This document shows positions 53,082-61,776 of a stretch of 64,000 nucleotides of DNA, in pieces. A model generated the notes under the pieces. That model was not told the origin of the DNA. It made no database searches and worked only from the letters and a program-made list of their open reading frames with translations. The position numbers and the translations under genes were made by a program. The first letter of the stretch is position 1. Each line of letters starts with the position of its first letter. The stretch comes from JAWLCA01 sp041687395 (GTDB lineage: Bacteria > Pseudomonadota > Alphaproteobacteria > Rhodobacterales > Rhodobacteraceae), in NCBI GenBank assembly GCA_041687395.1, contig JAWLCA010000016.1, forward strand, positions 1 through 64,000, written 5' to 3'.

Positions 53082-53279
53082 ATGGTGATCTGGGTGGTGA
53101 TGGTTGCGGTCGGGACAGGCGCGGTCGCCACGATCGGCGCATTCACCGCTGGCCTGTCGTGGTGGATCGCTCTGCTGGGCTATCCGGCTGCCGGCATGCT
53201 GGGCGGGCTTCTTGCAGGTGTGGCGCTGTTTCTGTGCCAGACCCGTCATCAGGAGCCTGTCGGCCACCCACGGCGCTGA
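53082..53279 (+). CDS. Small membrane protein, unknown
   Basis: 65 residues with two hydrophobic helices (about 2-25 and 28-52) separated by a short turn (GLSWW), and a short basic tail (RHQEPVGHPRR). GGGGAG lies 8 nt before the ATG. It matches no family I recognise. The CtrA-type site directly upstream suggests cell-cycle or motility-linked expression, which is inference. Confidence 0.6.
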   Translation: MVIWVVMVAVGTGAVATIGAFTAGLSWWIALLGYPAAGMLGGLLAGVALFLCQTRHQEPVGHPRR

Positions 53280-53400
53280 ACACGTTGCCATTTGCGAATT
53301 CTTCGCACCCGATTTGCACAACTTGGCTCACAACCGATTGGCCAGACAGGCTAGAAATTGGTTCAGTCTGGAATCGTTTGCCAAGAGCCGAGTTGCCGAT

Positions 53401-53709
53401 ATGACCTACATGCCCCCTTTTGCGCCCGAGGCGTCGAGCCACGTAGCGGATCGCGACGATCACGGCTGGATCGTCGCCCATATGATCGGCCTCATCGAAT
53501 ATTGCGAGGCCGCAGGGCTTGGCGACGCGGAGCGATGCCTGACCGAGGCTACGGAGCGTCTGGCGCCGATCCTGAACGGGCATCGACTGGCGCGTCTTCG
53601 CGCGCGCGCGGCGGAAGCGGAAACCGATGCGGAGCCGGAACTGCGCCCGGCAGCGACCGTTCTGGAAATGTCTTCCGCCGGCATGCCTTTGCAGACTGCG
53701 TCCACATGA
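53401..53709 (+). CDS. Small hypothetical protein in the signalling cluster
   Basis: 102 residues, acidic and mostly helical by appearance. The core is DDHGWIVAHMIGLIEYCEAA followed by GLGDAERCLTEATERLAPIL; the tail is Ala/Glu-rich. No known domain is recognised. It lies between a small membrane protein and a receiver-domain gene. The start is uncertain: the ATG at 53401 lacks a strong ribosome-binding site, and the ATG at 53410 is possible. The 53280-53400 gap holds no other gene. Confidence 0.55.
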   Translation: MTYMPPFAPEASSHVADRDDHGWIVAHMIGLIEYCEAAGLGDAERCLTEATERLAPILNGHRLARLRARAAEAETDAEPELRPAATVLEMSSAGMPLQTAST

Positions 53710-53731
53710 GTTGAGTTGGGTAAGGCGGCAC

Positions 53732-54262
53732 ATGGCAGTTGCATTACGCAAAGACGGCGCTCTGACGTTCGAGGCTTCGGATCTGTTCGAGGGCGCGGCA
53801 TGCGAAGCCGGTGCGGCCGCTACCAAGCCTTCCTGCCCTGCGGACGATGTGGCTGAAGAACGGTCTATCGATCCGGCGCGGCGCGAAACGGTCGTCCTGG
53901 TCGAGGACGATGCCGCCGTGCGTCAGGTGGCAGCCATGATCCTGGACCTGCTGGGATATCGCGTGGTGGAGTTCTCTTCTGCCGCCCCGGCGCTTGGCTA
54001 TCTCTCCACTGGACCGTCCGTCGCGCTTTTGTTCACCGACATCCGGTTGCCAGGAGACATGTGCGGCACCGACCTCGCACTGGAGGTGCGGCGTCTGCGC
54101 CCCGATCTGCCGATCCTGCTCACCACCGGAAATGTCTCTGACGTTGCGCCGCATGTGCTGCGTCGCCTTCCTGGAACGGAAATCCTGCTGAAGCCTTATG
54201 GGCGGTCACGGCTGCAACGGCTGGTGACGGCCAGCCTGGTGCGCGGCAGAGCCAGCCAGTAG
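53732..54262 (+). CDS. Single-domain response regulator receiver
   Basis: 176 residues. An N-terminal segment of about 50 residues without a recognised domain precedes a receiver domain. TVVLVEDDAAVRQVAAMILD supplies the acidic pair, LLFTDIRLPGDMCGTDLALE the phospho-acceptor Asp, and EILLKPYGRSRLQRLV the switch Lys. There is no output domain. It is plausibly a phosphorelay partner of the hybrid kinase 0.7 kb upstream. AAGGCGG precedes the ATG. Confidence 0.82.
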   Translation: MAVALRKDGALTFEASDLFEGAACEAGAAATKPSCPADDVAEERSIDPARRETVVLVEDDAAVRQVAAMILDLLGYRVVEFSSAAPALGYLSTGPSVALLFTDIRLPGDMCGTDLALEVRRLRPDLPILLTTGNVSDVAPHVLRRLPGTEILLKPYGRSRLQRLVTASLVRGRASQ

Positions 54263-54482
54263 CCAGAACTCCGCGACTTTTCGCCTTTGCAGATCCTGGT
54301 CGTCAGCAACTCATCACGCGGATAACGACGCTCCGGTTAGCGTTGCATGTGCGCGTCGCGTACGGATGACGGCCGGCGGGATGCAGATGCTGGTCTCGTT
54401 TTGTGCTGCGGACGATTGCGGTTGACAGTTTTCGGCCCTGAGGGCGATGTGCTTTCCGAATATATATCAACGTGGGATCGTG

Positions 54483-55271
54483 ATGCTTCTTGCTCGTCGC
54501 TTCCTTTTCTCGGTCGCCTTTTCGATCGGTCTTCTGTCGTCTTCGAGCATCCTGTGCGCGCAACAGGAGGTGCCTGTGATCGCGGCCGCGTCTGATCTGC
54601 AGTTCGCGGTGTCAGAGATCGCCGCGAACTTCGCCGCGGAAACCGGGATGCAGGTTCGGCTTTCGATGGGGTCGACCGGAAATTTCGCCCGGCAGATCCG
54701 TCAGGGCGCCCCATTCGAGATCTTCATGGCCGCCGACGAACAGTTCATCGCCGATCTGCACGCCGAGGGCCACACCCTTGATGCGGGTGATCTTTACGCC
54801 GTCGGTCGGGTCGTCATCATGGTGCCCGATGGCTCGCCCCTGCAACCGGATGAGAGCTTGGATTACCTGGCCGCGATGCTGGCCGAAGGGCGGATCACCC
54901 GCTTTGCGATCGCCAATCCTGACCACGCCCCCTATGGAATGCGGGCACGCGAGGCGCTGGTCACGAAAGGGATCTGGGACGATGTGCAGCCGTTCCTGGT
55001 GCTGGGAGAGAATGTGAGCCAGGCCGCGCAGTTTGCCCTGTCCGGGAATGCCGAGGGCGGGATCATTGCCTATTCGCTGGCGCTCGCCCCCGAGGTTGCG
55101 TCGCGCGGCACCCATGCCCTTATTCCCGAGGACTGGCACGAACCGCTGCGCCAGCGCATGGTGCTGCTGAACGGTGCCGGACCGGTGGCAGAGGCGTTCT
55201 ATGCCTACCTGAAACGGCCTGCGGCCCGCGAGATCATGGCGCGCTACGGCTTCGTCCTGCCCGAGGGTTGA
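54483..55271 (+). CDS. modA: Molybdate ABC transporter, binding protein
   Basis: 262 residues. A signal peptide (FLFSVAFSIGLLSSSSILCA) precedes the ModA fold. VIAAASDLQFAVSEIAANFA and MGSTGNFARQIRQGAPFEIF with the oxyanion-binding Ser/Thr residues are typical, as is MAADEQFIADL. It captures molybdate or tungstate in the periplasm. Upstream, TTGACA (54422-54427) and an AT-rich ATATATAT stretch (54459-54466) may be the promoter and part of a ModE/Mop-type site; no other feature is seen in 54263-54482. Confidence 0.92.
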   Translation: MLLARRFLFSVAFSIGLLSSSSILCAQQEVPVIAAASDLQFAVSEIAANFAAETGMQVRLSMGSTGNFARQIRQGAPFEIFMAADEQFIADLHAEGHTLDAGDLYAVGRVVIMVPDGSPLQPDESLDYLAAMLAEGRITRFAIANPDHAPYGMRAREALVTKGIWDDVQPFLVLGENVSQAAQFALSGNAEGGIIAYSLALAPEVASRGTHALIPEDWHEPLRQRMVLLNGAGPVAEAFYAYLKRPAAREIMARYGFVLPEG

Positions 55272-55289
55272 GGCGCAGAGGGGTATCGA

Positions 55290-55958
55290 ATGGACTGGAC
55301 GGCGCTCTGGCTTTCGCTGAGGCTTGCGGCCTGGACGGTCGCGATCCTGCTGCCGGTGTCGATCCTGATGGGGCGCTACCTGGCCTACCGGCAGTTTCGC
55401 GGCAAGGGGCTGGTGGAGGCACTGGTGATGCTGCCGCTGGTCCTGCCGCCCACGGTGTTCGGGTTCTACCTGCTGGTCGCCTTCGGAAGGGCCTCCCCGC
55501 TCGGGGAATTCTGGCAAGAGATGTTCGGCACCCAGCTGGTGTTCAGCTTCGAAGGGTTGGTGGTGGCCTCGGTGATCTTCAACCTGCCGTTTGCCATCCA
55601 ACCCGCGCAACGTGGATTCGAGGCGATCCCGGTGGAGGTACGCGAGGCGGCGTCTTGTTGCGGGATGTCGCCTCTGGCCAGTCTGTGGAGGATCGAGCTA
55701 CCGCTGGCCTGGCCGGGCGTGATGACAGCGATGGTGCTGACCTTTGCCCATACGCTGGGCGAGTTCGGGATCGTCCTGATGGTGGGCGGCTCCATCCCGG
55801 GTGAAACCCAGACGATCGCGATTGCGATCTACGATCGGGTTCAGGCTTTCGATGATCGCTCCGCCGCCATCATGTCGGCTGTTCTGGTCGGGATTTCACT
55901 TTTCACCATCGCCATCACCTTCTGGCTCTCGGCCCGCGTCGGGCGGAGGCTGTCCTGA
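55290..55958 (+). CDS. modB: Molybdate ABC transporter, permease
   Basis: 222 residues with five to six membrane helices. The EAA loop is EVREAASCCGMSPLASLWRI, and LPPTVFGFYLLVAFG and AHTLGEFGIVLMVGGSIPGE are ModB hallmarks. It forms the channel for ModA-delivered molybdate. It lies 18 bp after modA and overlaps modC by one base. Confidence 0.94.
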   Translation: MDWTALWLSLRLAAWTVAILLPVSILMGRYLAYRQFRGKGLVEALVMLPLVLPPTVFGFYLLVAFGRASPLGEFWQEMFGTQLVFSFEGLVVASVIFNLPFAIQPAQRGFEAIPVEVREAASCCGMSPLASLWRIELPLAWPGVMTAMVLTFAHTLGEFGIVLMVGGSIPGETQTIAIAIYDRVQAFDDRSAAIMSAVLVGISLFTIAITFWLSARVGRRLS

Positions 55959-57067
55959 TGGGGCTGGAGGTGACGGTGCGGGCCGAGGCGCCGATCCCGC
56001 TCGACGTGGCCTTTCGCGTCGAACCGGGGGAATTGCTGGCGCTGGTGGGGCACTCGGGGTCAGGAAAGACCACGCTTTTGCGGACCATGGCAGGGCTTTG
56101 GCGCCCTCAGTTCGCGCAGGTGCGGGTGAACGGGTCCACATGGCTGGACACCGCCGGTGGCGTGGATCTGCCGCCCCATCGCCGCCGCGTCGGGGTGGTG
56201 TTTCAGAGCTATGCGCTGTTCCCGCACATGACGGCGCTGCAGAACGTGATGGCGGCGATGGACCGCGCCGACTGCGCCGAGGCGCAGCGCATCCTCGACC
56301 TCGTGAACCTGCATGGTCTTGCCGCGCGCAAGCCCGCCGAGCTTTCGGGTGGCCAGCAGCAACGCGTGGCCGTGGCGCGCGCGTTGGCCCGCCGCCCGCG
56401 GGCGTTGCTGCTGGATGAGCCGTTTTCGGCCGTGGACCACGCGACACGCGAAAAGCTTTATGGCGAGATCATCGCCTTGCGCGCACATCTGGCGATGCCA
56501 GTCGTTCTGGTCACCCATGACGTGAACGAGGCGCAGTTGCTCGCGGACCGGATGGTCGTGATCGAAAGAGGCAGCGTGGTGCGCGAAGGCACCACCGCCG
56601 AGGTGATGGCCGATCCCGAGGCGTTGCGGGCCATGGGCATCCGCGAGGTGGCGGCGATGCTGCCGGCGATGATCGCGGAACACGGCGCCGATGGCCTGAC
56701 CCGATTGGAGGCCGCGACCGGGCCACTATTCCTGCCGACCGTCGATGGCGCGGTCGGAGCAAGCGTGCGCGTGCGCATCATGGCGCATGAGGTGATCCTG
56801 TCGCGCGACCGTCCAGTCGGTCTCTCGGCGCAGAACATCCTGCCGGGGCGGATCACGCGGATTGTGCCGGGGCGCGGGCCGGCCGTGACCGTGCACGTCG
56901 CGATCGGCGCGGACGAGATCCTGTCGCGGATCACCCGCCGCGCCGCAGAGCAGATGCAACTCGAACCCGGCCAGGGGGTGCATGCGATCCTGAAAACCAT
57001 GTCGGTTGCACGCCACCACGTCGCGAAGGCGCCGGCCACTGCAGCGGATCGTCTGCAAGGCGAGTGA
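55958..57067 (+). CDS. modC: Molybdate ABC transporter, ATPase
   Basis: 369 residues. Walker A is GHSGSGKTTLLRTMAG, the signature motif is LSGGQQQRVAVARALA, Walker B is ALLLDEPFSAVDH, and the switch His is in LVTHDVNEAQLL. The C-terminal 75 residues form a MOBE/TOBE domain (LSAQNILPGRITRIVPGRGP) that senses molybdate. This transporter would supply molybdenum to enzymes such as the CoxL-type protein at 8887 and a xanthine dehydrogenase feeding the urate cluster; that link is inference. Confidence 0.94.
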   Translation: MGLEVTVRAEAPIPLDVAFRVEPGELLALVGHSGSGKTTLLRTMAGLWRPQFAQVRVNGSTWLDTAGGVDLPPHRRRVGVVFQSYALFPHMTALQNVMAAMDRADCAEAQRILDLVNLHGLAARKPAELSGGQQQRVAVARALARRPRALLLDEPFSAVDHATREKLYGEIIALRAHLAMPVVLVTHDVNEAQLLADRMVVIERGSVVREGTTAEVMADPEALRAMGIREVAAMLPAMIAEHGADGLTRLEAATGPLFLPTVDGAVGASVRVRIMAHEVILSRDRPVGLSAQNILPGRITRIVPGRGPAVTVHVAIGADEILSRITRRAAEQMQLEPGQGVHAILKTMSVARHHVAKAPATAADRLQGE

Positions 57068-57082
57068 CCGTTGGAACCGGAC

Positions 57083-57103
57083 GCGGGGCCTATCAGGCCC
57101 CGC
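57083..57103. terminator. Convergent hairpin between modC and the purine permease
   Basis: GCGGGGCC, TATCA and GGCCCCGC form a perfect 8-bp stem in the 42-bp gap between two convergent genes. No T-run follows on either strand, so it may act as a bidirectional stop or an mRNA 3'-end stabiliser. Confidence 0.6.
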
Positions 57104-57109
57104 ATCATA

Positions 57110-58528
57110 TCACCGTTCGTCGCTGACCATGCCGCGACCATGGCCCTGCAAGCCGCCGGCAACCTCTTCCGTCGCCTCGGCCGGCAGATCCTCGGGAAGC
57201 GCGAGGTTCAGCACGATGGCGATGCCAGCGGCCGGCAGCAGGCCCGAGGTCAGCAGAACCTGAACGGTCGTGGGCAGATGCTGAAGCGCAGCAGGTTCCA
57301 GTTGCAGGCCAAGCCCCACCGACAGCGCAACCGCGAAGATCACCATGTTGCGCCGGTTCCAGTGCACGTCGGACAGCATCGAGATGCCGGCGGCGCAGAC
57401 CATGCCGAACATCACGATCACGCCGCCGCCCAGCACCTCGATCGGGACGGTGGTGATCGCGGCGCCGATCTTTGGCACCAGCCCGCAGAGGATCAGGAAG
57501 ATCGCGCCGCAGGTGACGACGTGGCGGCTCATCAGCCCCGTCATGGCGATCAGGCCCACGTTCTGCGAGAATGAGGTATTGGGCAGGGCGCCGAACACCC
57601 CGGCGAGAGCGCTGCCAAGGCCGTCGGCATAGGTCGCGCCCTCGATTTCCCGATCGGTCGCCTCGCGCTGGGCGCCGCCCTTGCAGATGCCCGACACGTC
57701 GCCCACGGTTTCCACGGCCGAGACGAAGGCCATCAGGATGAATCCGACGATGGCGGCGACCTGGAATTCGACCCCGAAGGCAAAGGGGCGCGGCAGCGAG
57801 ACCCAGGCGGCGCTGCCGACAGGGGCGAAGTTCACCATGCCGAGCATGAGCGCGAAGATGTAGCCCGCGACCAGCCCGATCAGCACGGCGGCGACCGACC
57901 ACATGCCACGCATGAAGAATTTCACGCCCAGCGTGACGAAGACCACCAGTAGCGCGACCGACCAGCTTTGCAGGTCGCCATAGGCGGGGGTTCCGATCTG
58001 CGGGACGCCGCCCGCGGCGTACTGGATGCCGACGCGCACCAGCGCCAGGCCGATCATCAGGACCACAAGGCCGGTGACCAGTGGCGGGAGCGCAAAGCGC
58101 AGCCGCCCGATGAACGGGGCGAGGGCAGCGTGGAACAGTCCCCCCACCAGCACGCCGCCGGTGATCACGGCCATCGCCTCCACCCCCTTGCCCGCGACGA
58201 GGGGGATCATGATGGGGATGAAGGCAAAGCTGGTGCCCTGCACGATGGGCAGCCGTGCGCCGACGGGGCCGGCGCCGATGGTCTGCAATAGGGTGGCGAC
58301 GCCCGCGAAGAGCATCGACATCTGGATCATGTAGATCAGCATCGGGAAATCGGGCGAGCCCGAACCGAAGCCGAAACCGGCCGCGCCCGCGATGATGATC
58401 GCGGGTGTGACGTTCGAGACGAACATCGCCAGCACGTGCTGGATGCCGAGTGGGATGGCTTGCGCCATCGGGGGCGTGTAGTTGGGATCGCGGAGCTGCT
58501 CCGGCGTCCCGATGGACGTGGCGGCCAT
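57110..58528 (-). CDS. Nucleobase:cation symporter-2 family purine (urate/xanthine) permease
   Basis: 472 residues with about 12-14 membrane helices. GIQHVLAMFVSNVTPAIIIA is the NCS2 N-terminal motif, and QGTSFAFIPIMI, AFVSAVETVGDVSGI and ALPNTSFSQNVGLIAMTG are the NAT substrate-site segments. Its place at the end of the urate-degradation cluster points to urate or xanthine uptake with protons. GGGAGGAA precedes the ATG at 58528. Confidence 0.92.
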   Translation of the reverse strand: MAATSIGTPEQLRDPNYTPPMAQAIPLGIQHVLAMFVSNVTPAIIIAGAAGFGFGSGSPDFPMLIYMIQMSMLFAGVATLLQTIGAGPVGARLPIVQGTSFAFIPIMIPLVAGKGVEAMAVITGGVLVGGLFHAALAPFIGRLRFALPPLVTGLVVLMIGLALVRVGIQYAAGGVPQIGTPAYGDLQSWSVALLVVFVTLGVKFFMRGMWSVAAVLIGLVAGYIFALMLGMVNFAPVGSAAWVSLPRPFAFGVEFQVAAIVGFILMAFVSAVETVGDVSGICKGGAQREATDREIEGATYADGLGSALAGVFGALPNTSFSQNVGLIAMTGLMSRHVVTCGAIFLILCGLVPKIGAAITTVPIEVLGGGVIVMFGMVCAAGISMLSDVHWNRRNMVIFAVALSVGLGLQLEPAALQHLPTTVQVLLTSGLLPAAGIAIVLNLALPEDLPAEATEEVAGGLQGHGRGMVSDER

Positions 58529-58566
58529 GGTGTTCCTCCCTCTCATGGCGGACCCTTGCGGGCGGT

Positions 58567-59052
58567 TCAGGCGCGCACCTCCCAATGCGCGGGGTAGCGG
58601 TGTTCCTGCAGGTTCGGGGTGGCCCCGATCCGGTCGATCACGGCGAAAAGGCCGGGGGCGTGCAGCGGTGTCAGCACCCCGTGCCAGATGCCGCGGTGCA
58701 GGTTGATGGCCTGACCGGGCGCGGTCAGGAAGGCGATGGGCGTGCCGGGGGTGCCGCGGTCGTCGGGGGCGACGATGACCAGGAACGGGTGTTCGGTCAT
58801 CGGGATGAAGGCCTGTGAGCCGTCCGGGTGGCGTTCGACCAGATCGAAGCGGTAGGGTAGCGCGCGGGGCTGGGCGTCGAAGATCGAGATGCCGGCGCGG
58901 CCATCGGGCCCGAAATCCAGCCGCGCGCGGTCGTGATGGCGGCCGCAGAGGCCGTCGTTGATCAGCTTGTCCGGCGCGCCCGAGGCATCCAGCACGTCGC
59001 CGTAGGGGGCGAAGGCGTCTGCGGTCAGCGGCTGGGCGTGGAGTACGGTCAT
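58567..59052 (-). CDS. allA: Ureidoglycolate lyase
   Basis: 161 residues of the AllA cupin fold. FAPYGDVLDASG is the N-terminal motif, HPDGSQAFIPMTEHPFLVIV and HRGIWHGVLTPL hold the conserved His and Glu of the active site. It splits ureidoglycolate to glyoxylate and urea. The start overlaps the stop of the upstream gene by 4 bp (ATGA). Confidence 0.93.
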   Translation of the reverse strand: MTVLHAQPLTADAFAPYGDVLDASGAPDKLINDGLCGRHHDRARLDFGPDGRAGISIFDAQPRALPYRFDLVERHPDGSQAFIPMTEHPFLVIVAPDDRGTPGTPIAFLTAPGQAINLHRGIWHGVLTPLHAPGLFAVIDRIGATPNLQEHRYPAHWEVRA

Positions 59053-59876
59053 CCGAACACACCCCCAAGGCGGGCGTGGCGGTTCACGTCCTTGTAGAGC
59101 AGGTAGCGAAACGGCCCCGGACCGCCGGCATAGCAAGCCTGCGGGCAGAAGGCGCGGAGCCACATGTAATCGCCGGCCTCGACCTCCACCCAATCCTGGT
59201 TCAGCTTGTAGACGGCCTTGCCCTGCAGCACGTAGAGGCCGTGCTCCATGACGTGGGTTTCCTCGAACGGGATCAGGCCGCCGGGCTGGAAAGTGACGAT
59301 GGTGACGTGCATGTCGTGGCGCATGTCGGCGGGGTCGACGAAGCGGGTGGTGGCCCAGCGGCCATCGGTGTCGGGCATCGCCGTGGGGGCGGTGTCGGCG
59401 TCGGAGGTGACGAAGGAGGTGGGTTTTTCGACGCCCGGTGCCGGTTCCCAGCGCTTGCGGATCCAGTGGAAGCGGGCGGTGTCGTCGCCGTGGTTTCTGA
59501 GTTGCCAGTCGCTGCCTGCGGGGATGTAGGCGAAGCTGCCGGGGTGCAGATCGTGGTCGTGGCGGTCGAGCGTCAGCCGGGGGGAGCCGTGGGTGACGAA
59601 GAGCGCGCCCTGCGCGGCCGGGTCGGGCTCGGGGGTGGTAGCGCCGCCGTGGGGGGCGACCTCCATCACGTAATGGCTGAAGGTCTCGGAAAAGCCGGTC
59701 ATCGGGCGGGCGATGATCCACGCCCTTGTGTTCTGCCAGCCGGGCAGGGCGCTGGTGACGATATCGGAAAAGACGCCGCGCGGGATCACCGCATAGGCGG
59801 GGGTGAAGACGGCGCGGCCAGTGTGCAGGGCTGTCTGCGGCGGCAGGCCGCCGGTGGGGGCATAATAGTCGGTCAT
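59049..59876 (-). CDS. allE: (S)-ureidoglycine aminohydrolase
   Basis: 275 residues with two cupin domains. The metal-binding motif in the second is ETHVMEHGLYVLQGKAVYKL, with the Glu, two His and a further conserved Gln. AVIPRGVFSDIVTSALPGW is the family N-terminal block. It converts (S)-ureidoglycine to (S)-ureidoglycolate, releasing ammonia, just before AllA. It overlaps both neighbours by 4 bp, so puuE-uraD, allE and allA are coupled. Confidence 0.92.
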   Translation of the reverse strand: MTDYYAPTGGLPPQTALHTGRAVFTPAYAVIPRGVFSDIVTSALPGWQNTRAWIIARPMTGFSETFSHYVMEVAPHGGATTPEPDPAAQGALFVTHGSPRLTLDRHDHDLHPGSFAYIPAGSDWQLRNHGDDTARFHWIRKRWEPAPGVEKPTSFVTSDADTAPTAMPDTDGRWATTRFVDPADMRHDMHVTIVTFQPGGLIPFEETHVMEHGLYVLQGKAVYKLNQDWVEVEAGDYMWLRAFCPQACYAGGPGPFRYLLYKDVNRHARLGGVFG

Positions 59877-61276
59877 GGCAGCATGTCCTGAAGCCGGATT
59901 TCGGCGATGCGTTCGACCTGTGCGCAGGCGGTGGCGAATTCGGTCGCGGTGTCGTTGGCGATGCGGGTGTGGAAGGCGGCGAGGATCGTGCCCTTCGTGT
60001 TGTCGCGCACGGCGATGATGAAGGGAAAGCCGTGCTTGGCGACGTACTCGCTATTCAGTCGCTGGAAGGTCTCGCGTTCGGTGTCGGTGAGGGCATCCAA
60101 CCCAGCGCTGGATTGCTCATGGGTCGATTCGGGCGTCAGCCGCTTCGCTGCCGCCAGCTTGCCTGCCAGATCCGGGTGGGCGGTCAGCACGCCGAGGCGT
60201 TCTTCATGGCTGGCCGAGCGGAACATCCGGGCCAACGCGTTGTGCAGGCCGGTGGCGGTGTCATGGGCGGGGCCAAGCTCCAGCGCATGGGCGCGTTCGG
60301 CGATCCAGGGGGAATGCTCGAACACGCTGCCGAAGCGGGCGACGAAGGTGTCGCGGTCCATCCGGCTGGGGCGGTCGATGCGCCGGTGCGGGTGGTGGGC
60401 AGCCCAGTGCGCGGCGATCTGGCCTCGTGTGGCGAACCACGCACCGCCCTTGTTCGCGACATGATCCAGAAACCGGATCAGCCCGGCGATCTTGCCGGGG
60501 CGGCCGATCAGGCGGCAGTGCAGGCCAACCGACATCATCCGCCCGCCCTCGGCATGGAGCACGTCATAGGCGTCGATCAGGTATTGCCCGAAATCCTGCC
60601 CCGTCACCCAGCCGGGCGCGGTGGCAAAGCGCATGTCGTTCGCCTCCAGCGTGTAGGGGATCACCAGTTGGTCACGGTCGCCTGCCTCCATCCAATAGGG
60701 CAGGTCGTCGTCATAGGTGTCGGAGATCCAGTCGAACTGGCCGACCTCTGCCGTCAGCCGCACGGTGTTGAGGCTGCAGCGCCCGGTGTACCAGCCGCGC
60801 GGCGGTTCCCCCACCACCTCGGTATGCAGGCGGATGGCCTCGGCGATCTGGGCGCGCTCCTGATCCTCGGGCATGTCCTTGTGTTCGACCCATTTCAGCC
60901 CGTGGCTGGCAATTTCCCAGCCCGCCGATTTCATCGCGGCGACCTGTCCGGGGTTGCGGGCCAGCGCGCTGGCGACCCCGTAGATCGTGACCGGCAGGCC
61001 GCGCCCGGTGAACAGCCGGTGCAGCCGCCAGAAACCCGCGCGTGCGCCGTAGTCATAGAGCGATTCCATGTTCCAGTGCCGCTGGCCGGGCCAGGGTTGC
61101 GCGCCGGGGATGTCGGACAGGAACGCCTCGGACTGGGCGTCGCCGTGCAGCAGGCAATTCTCGCCGCCCTCCTCGTAGTTCAGGACAAGGCTGACGGCGA
61201 CGCGGGCGCCGCCGGGCCATTGGGCGTCCGGCGGGGTCGGGCCGTGGCCGTGCATGTCGCGGGGGTAGCGGGTCAT
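59873..61276 (-). CDS. puuE: Fused allantoinase (PuuE type) and OHCU decarboxylase (UraD)
   Basis: 467 residues. Residues 1 to about 300 are a polysaccharide-deacetylase-like allantoinase: SLVLNYEEGGENCLLHGDAQ, WEIASHGLKWVEHKDM and GWYTGRCSLNTVRL are PuuE motifs. The rest, from about 305, is a complete UraD: RFGSVFEHSPWIAERAHALE, AHPDLAGKLA and NSEYVAKHGFPFIIAVRDNT. One polypeptide therefore turns OHCU into (S)-allantoin and then allantoate. The fusion occurs in several alphaproteobacteria. The ATG at 61276 follows AGGAGGAT. Confidence 0.93.
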   Translation of the reverse strand: MTRYPRDMHGHGPTPPDAQWPGGARVAVSLVLNYEEGGENCLLHGDAQSEAFLSDIPGAQPWPGQRHWNMESLYDYGARAGFWRLHRLFTGRGLPVTIYGVASALARNPGQVAAMKSAGWEIASHGLKWVEHKDMPEDQERAQIAEAIRLHTEVVGEPPRGWYTGRCSLNTVRLTAEVGQFDWISDTYDDDLPYWMEAGDRDQLVIPYTLEANDMRFATAPGWVTGQDFGQYLIDAYDVLHAEGGRMMSVGLHCRLIGRPGKIAGLIRFLDHVANKGGAWFATRGQIAAHWAAHHPHRRIDRPSRMDRDTFVARFGSVFEHSPWIAERAHALELGPAHDTATGLHNALARMFRSASHEERLGVLTAHPDLAGKLAAAKRLTPESTHEQSSAGLDALTDTERETFQRLNSEYVAKHGFPFIIAVRDNTKGTILAAFHTRIANDTATEFATACAQVERIAEIRLQDMLP

Positions 61277-61335
61277 CGGTATCCTCCTGCATTGTCTTCT
61301 AGCGCAAATGAATGGCGGCGTTTTTCAGGATTTTT

Positions 61336-61351
61336 GCGAAAGTCCTTTCGC
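61336..61351. promoter_or_regulatory. Palindrome in the puuE-uraH divergent region, possible operator
   Basis: GCGAAAG and CTTTCGC are perfect 7-bp arms around TC. The site lies 60 bp upstream of the puuE start and 69 bp upstream of the uraH start, near the middle of the 143-bp divergent gap, where a shared repressor or activator would bind. Confidence 0.4.
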
Positions 61352-61419
61352 GCATCGCCCCGGTCGCTTTTCGCAGCAATCTCTGGCATCCCTGCGCGAG
61401 ATAGGGGCAGGAGGACAAG

Positions 61420-61776
61420 ATGGCCGAGGGATATCTGACCACCCATGTGCTGGACACCGCGCGAGGGCTTCCCGCGCAGGGGCTGCGCATCGTGCTGTTT
61501 GCGCTGGATGGCGGGCGGCGTCAGATCGCCGAGAAGGTCACCAACGACGACGGGCGCACCGACGGGCCGATCCTGCCCAAACAGACATTCGCGGTCGGCA
61601 CCTATGAGCTGGTGTTCCACGCCGGCGACTATCTGCGCGCGACCGGGCAGGCAGGTGAGGCCCCGCTGTTTCTGGACGAGGTGCCGATCCGCTTTGGCAT
61701 GTCGGATGCGGACGCGCATTACCATGTGCCGCTGCTGCTGTCGCCTTTCGGCTTTTCGACCTATCGCGGAAGCTGA
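61420..61776 (+). CDS. uraH: 5-hydroxyisourate hydrolase (transthyretin-like)
   Basis: 118 residues. LTTHVLDTARGLPAQGLRIV holds the first conserved His, the central Arg is in NDDGRTDGPIL, and the C-terminus YRGS is the hallmark that separates the enzyme from transthyretin. HYHVPLLLSPFGFSTYRGS closes the fold. It hydrolyses 5-hydroxyisourate to OHCU, the substrate of UraD next door. It overlaps the convergent LysR gene by 16 bp. Confidence 0.95.
   Translation: MAEGYLTTHVLDTARGLPAQGLRIVLFALDGGRRQIAEKVTNDDGRTDGPILPKQTFAVGTYELVFHAGDYLRATGQAGEAPLFLDEVPIRFGMSDADAHYHVPLLLSPFGFSTYRGS

Noticed and set aside
54422..54470. A definite ModE/Mop box upstream of modA
   Set aside because: Only an AT-rich ATATATAT stretch is present and the expected dyad is incomplete, so it is mentioned in the modA entry but not listed as a site.
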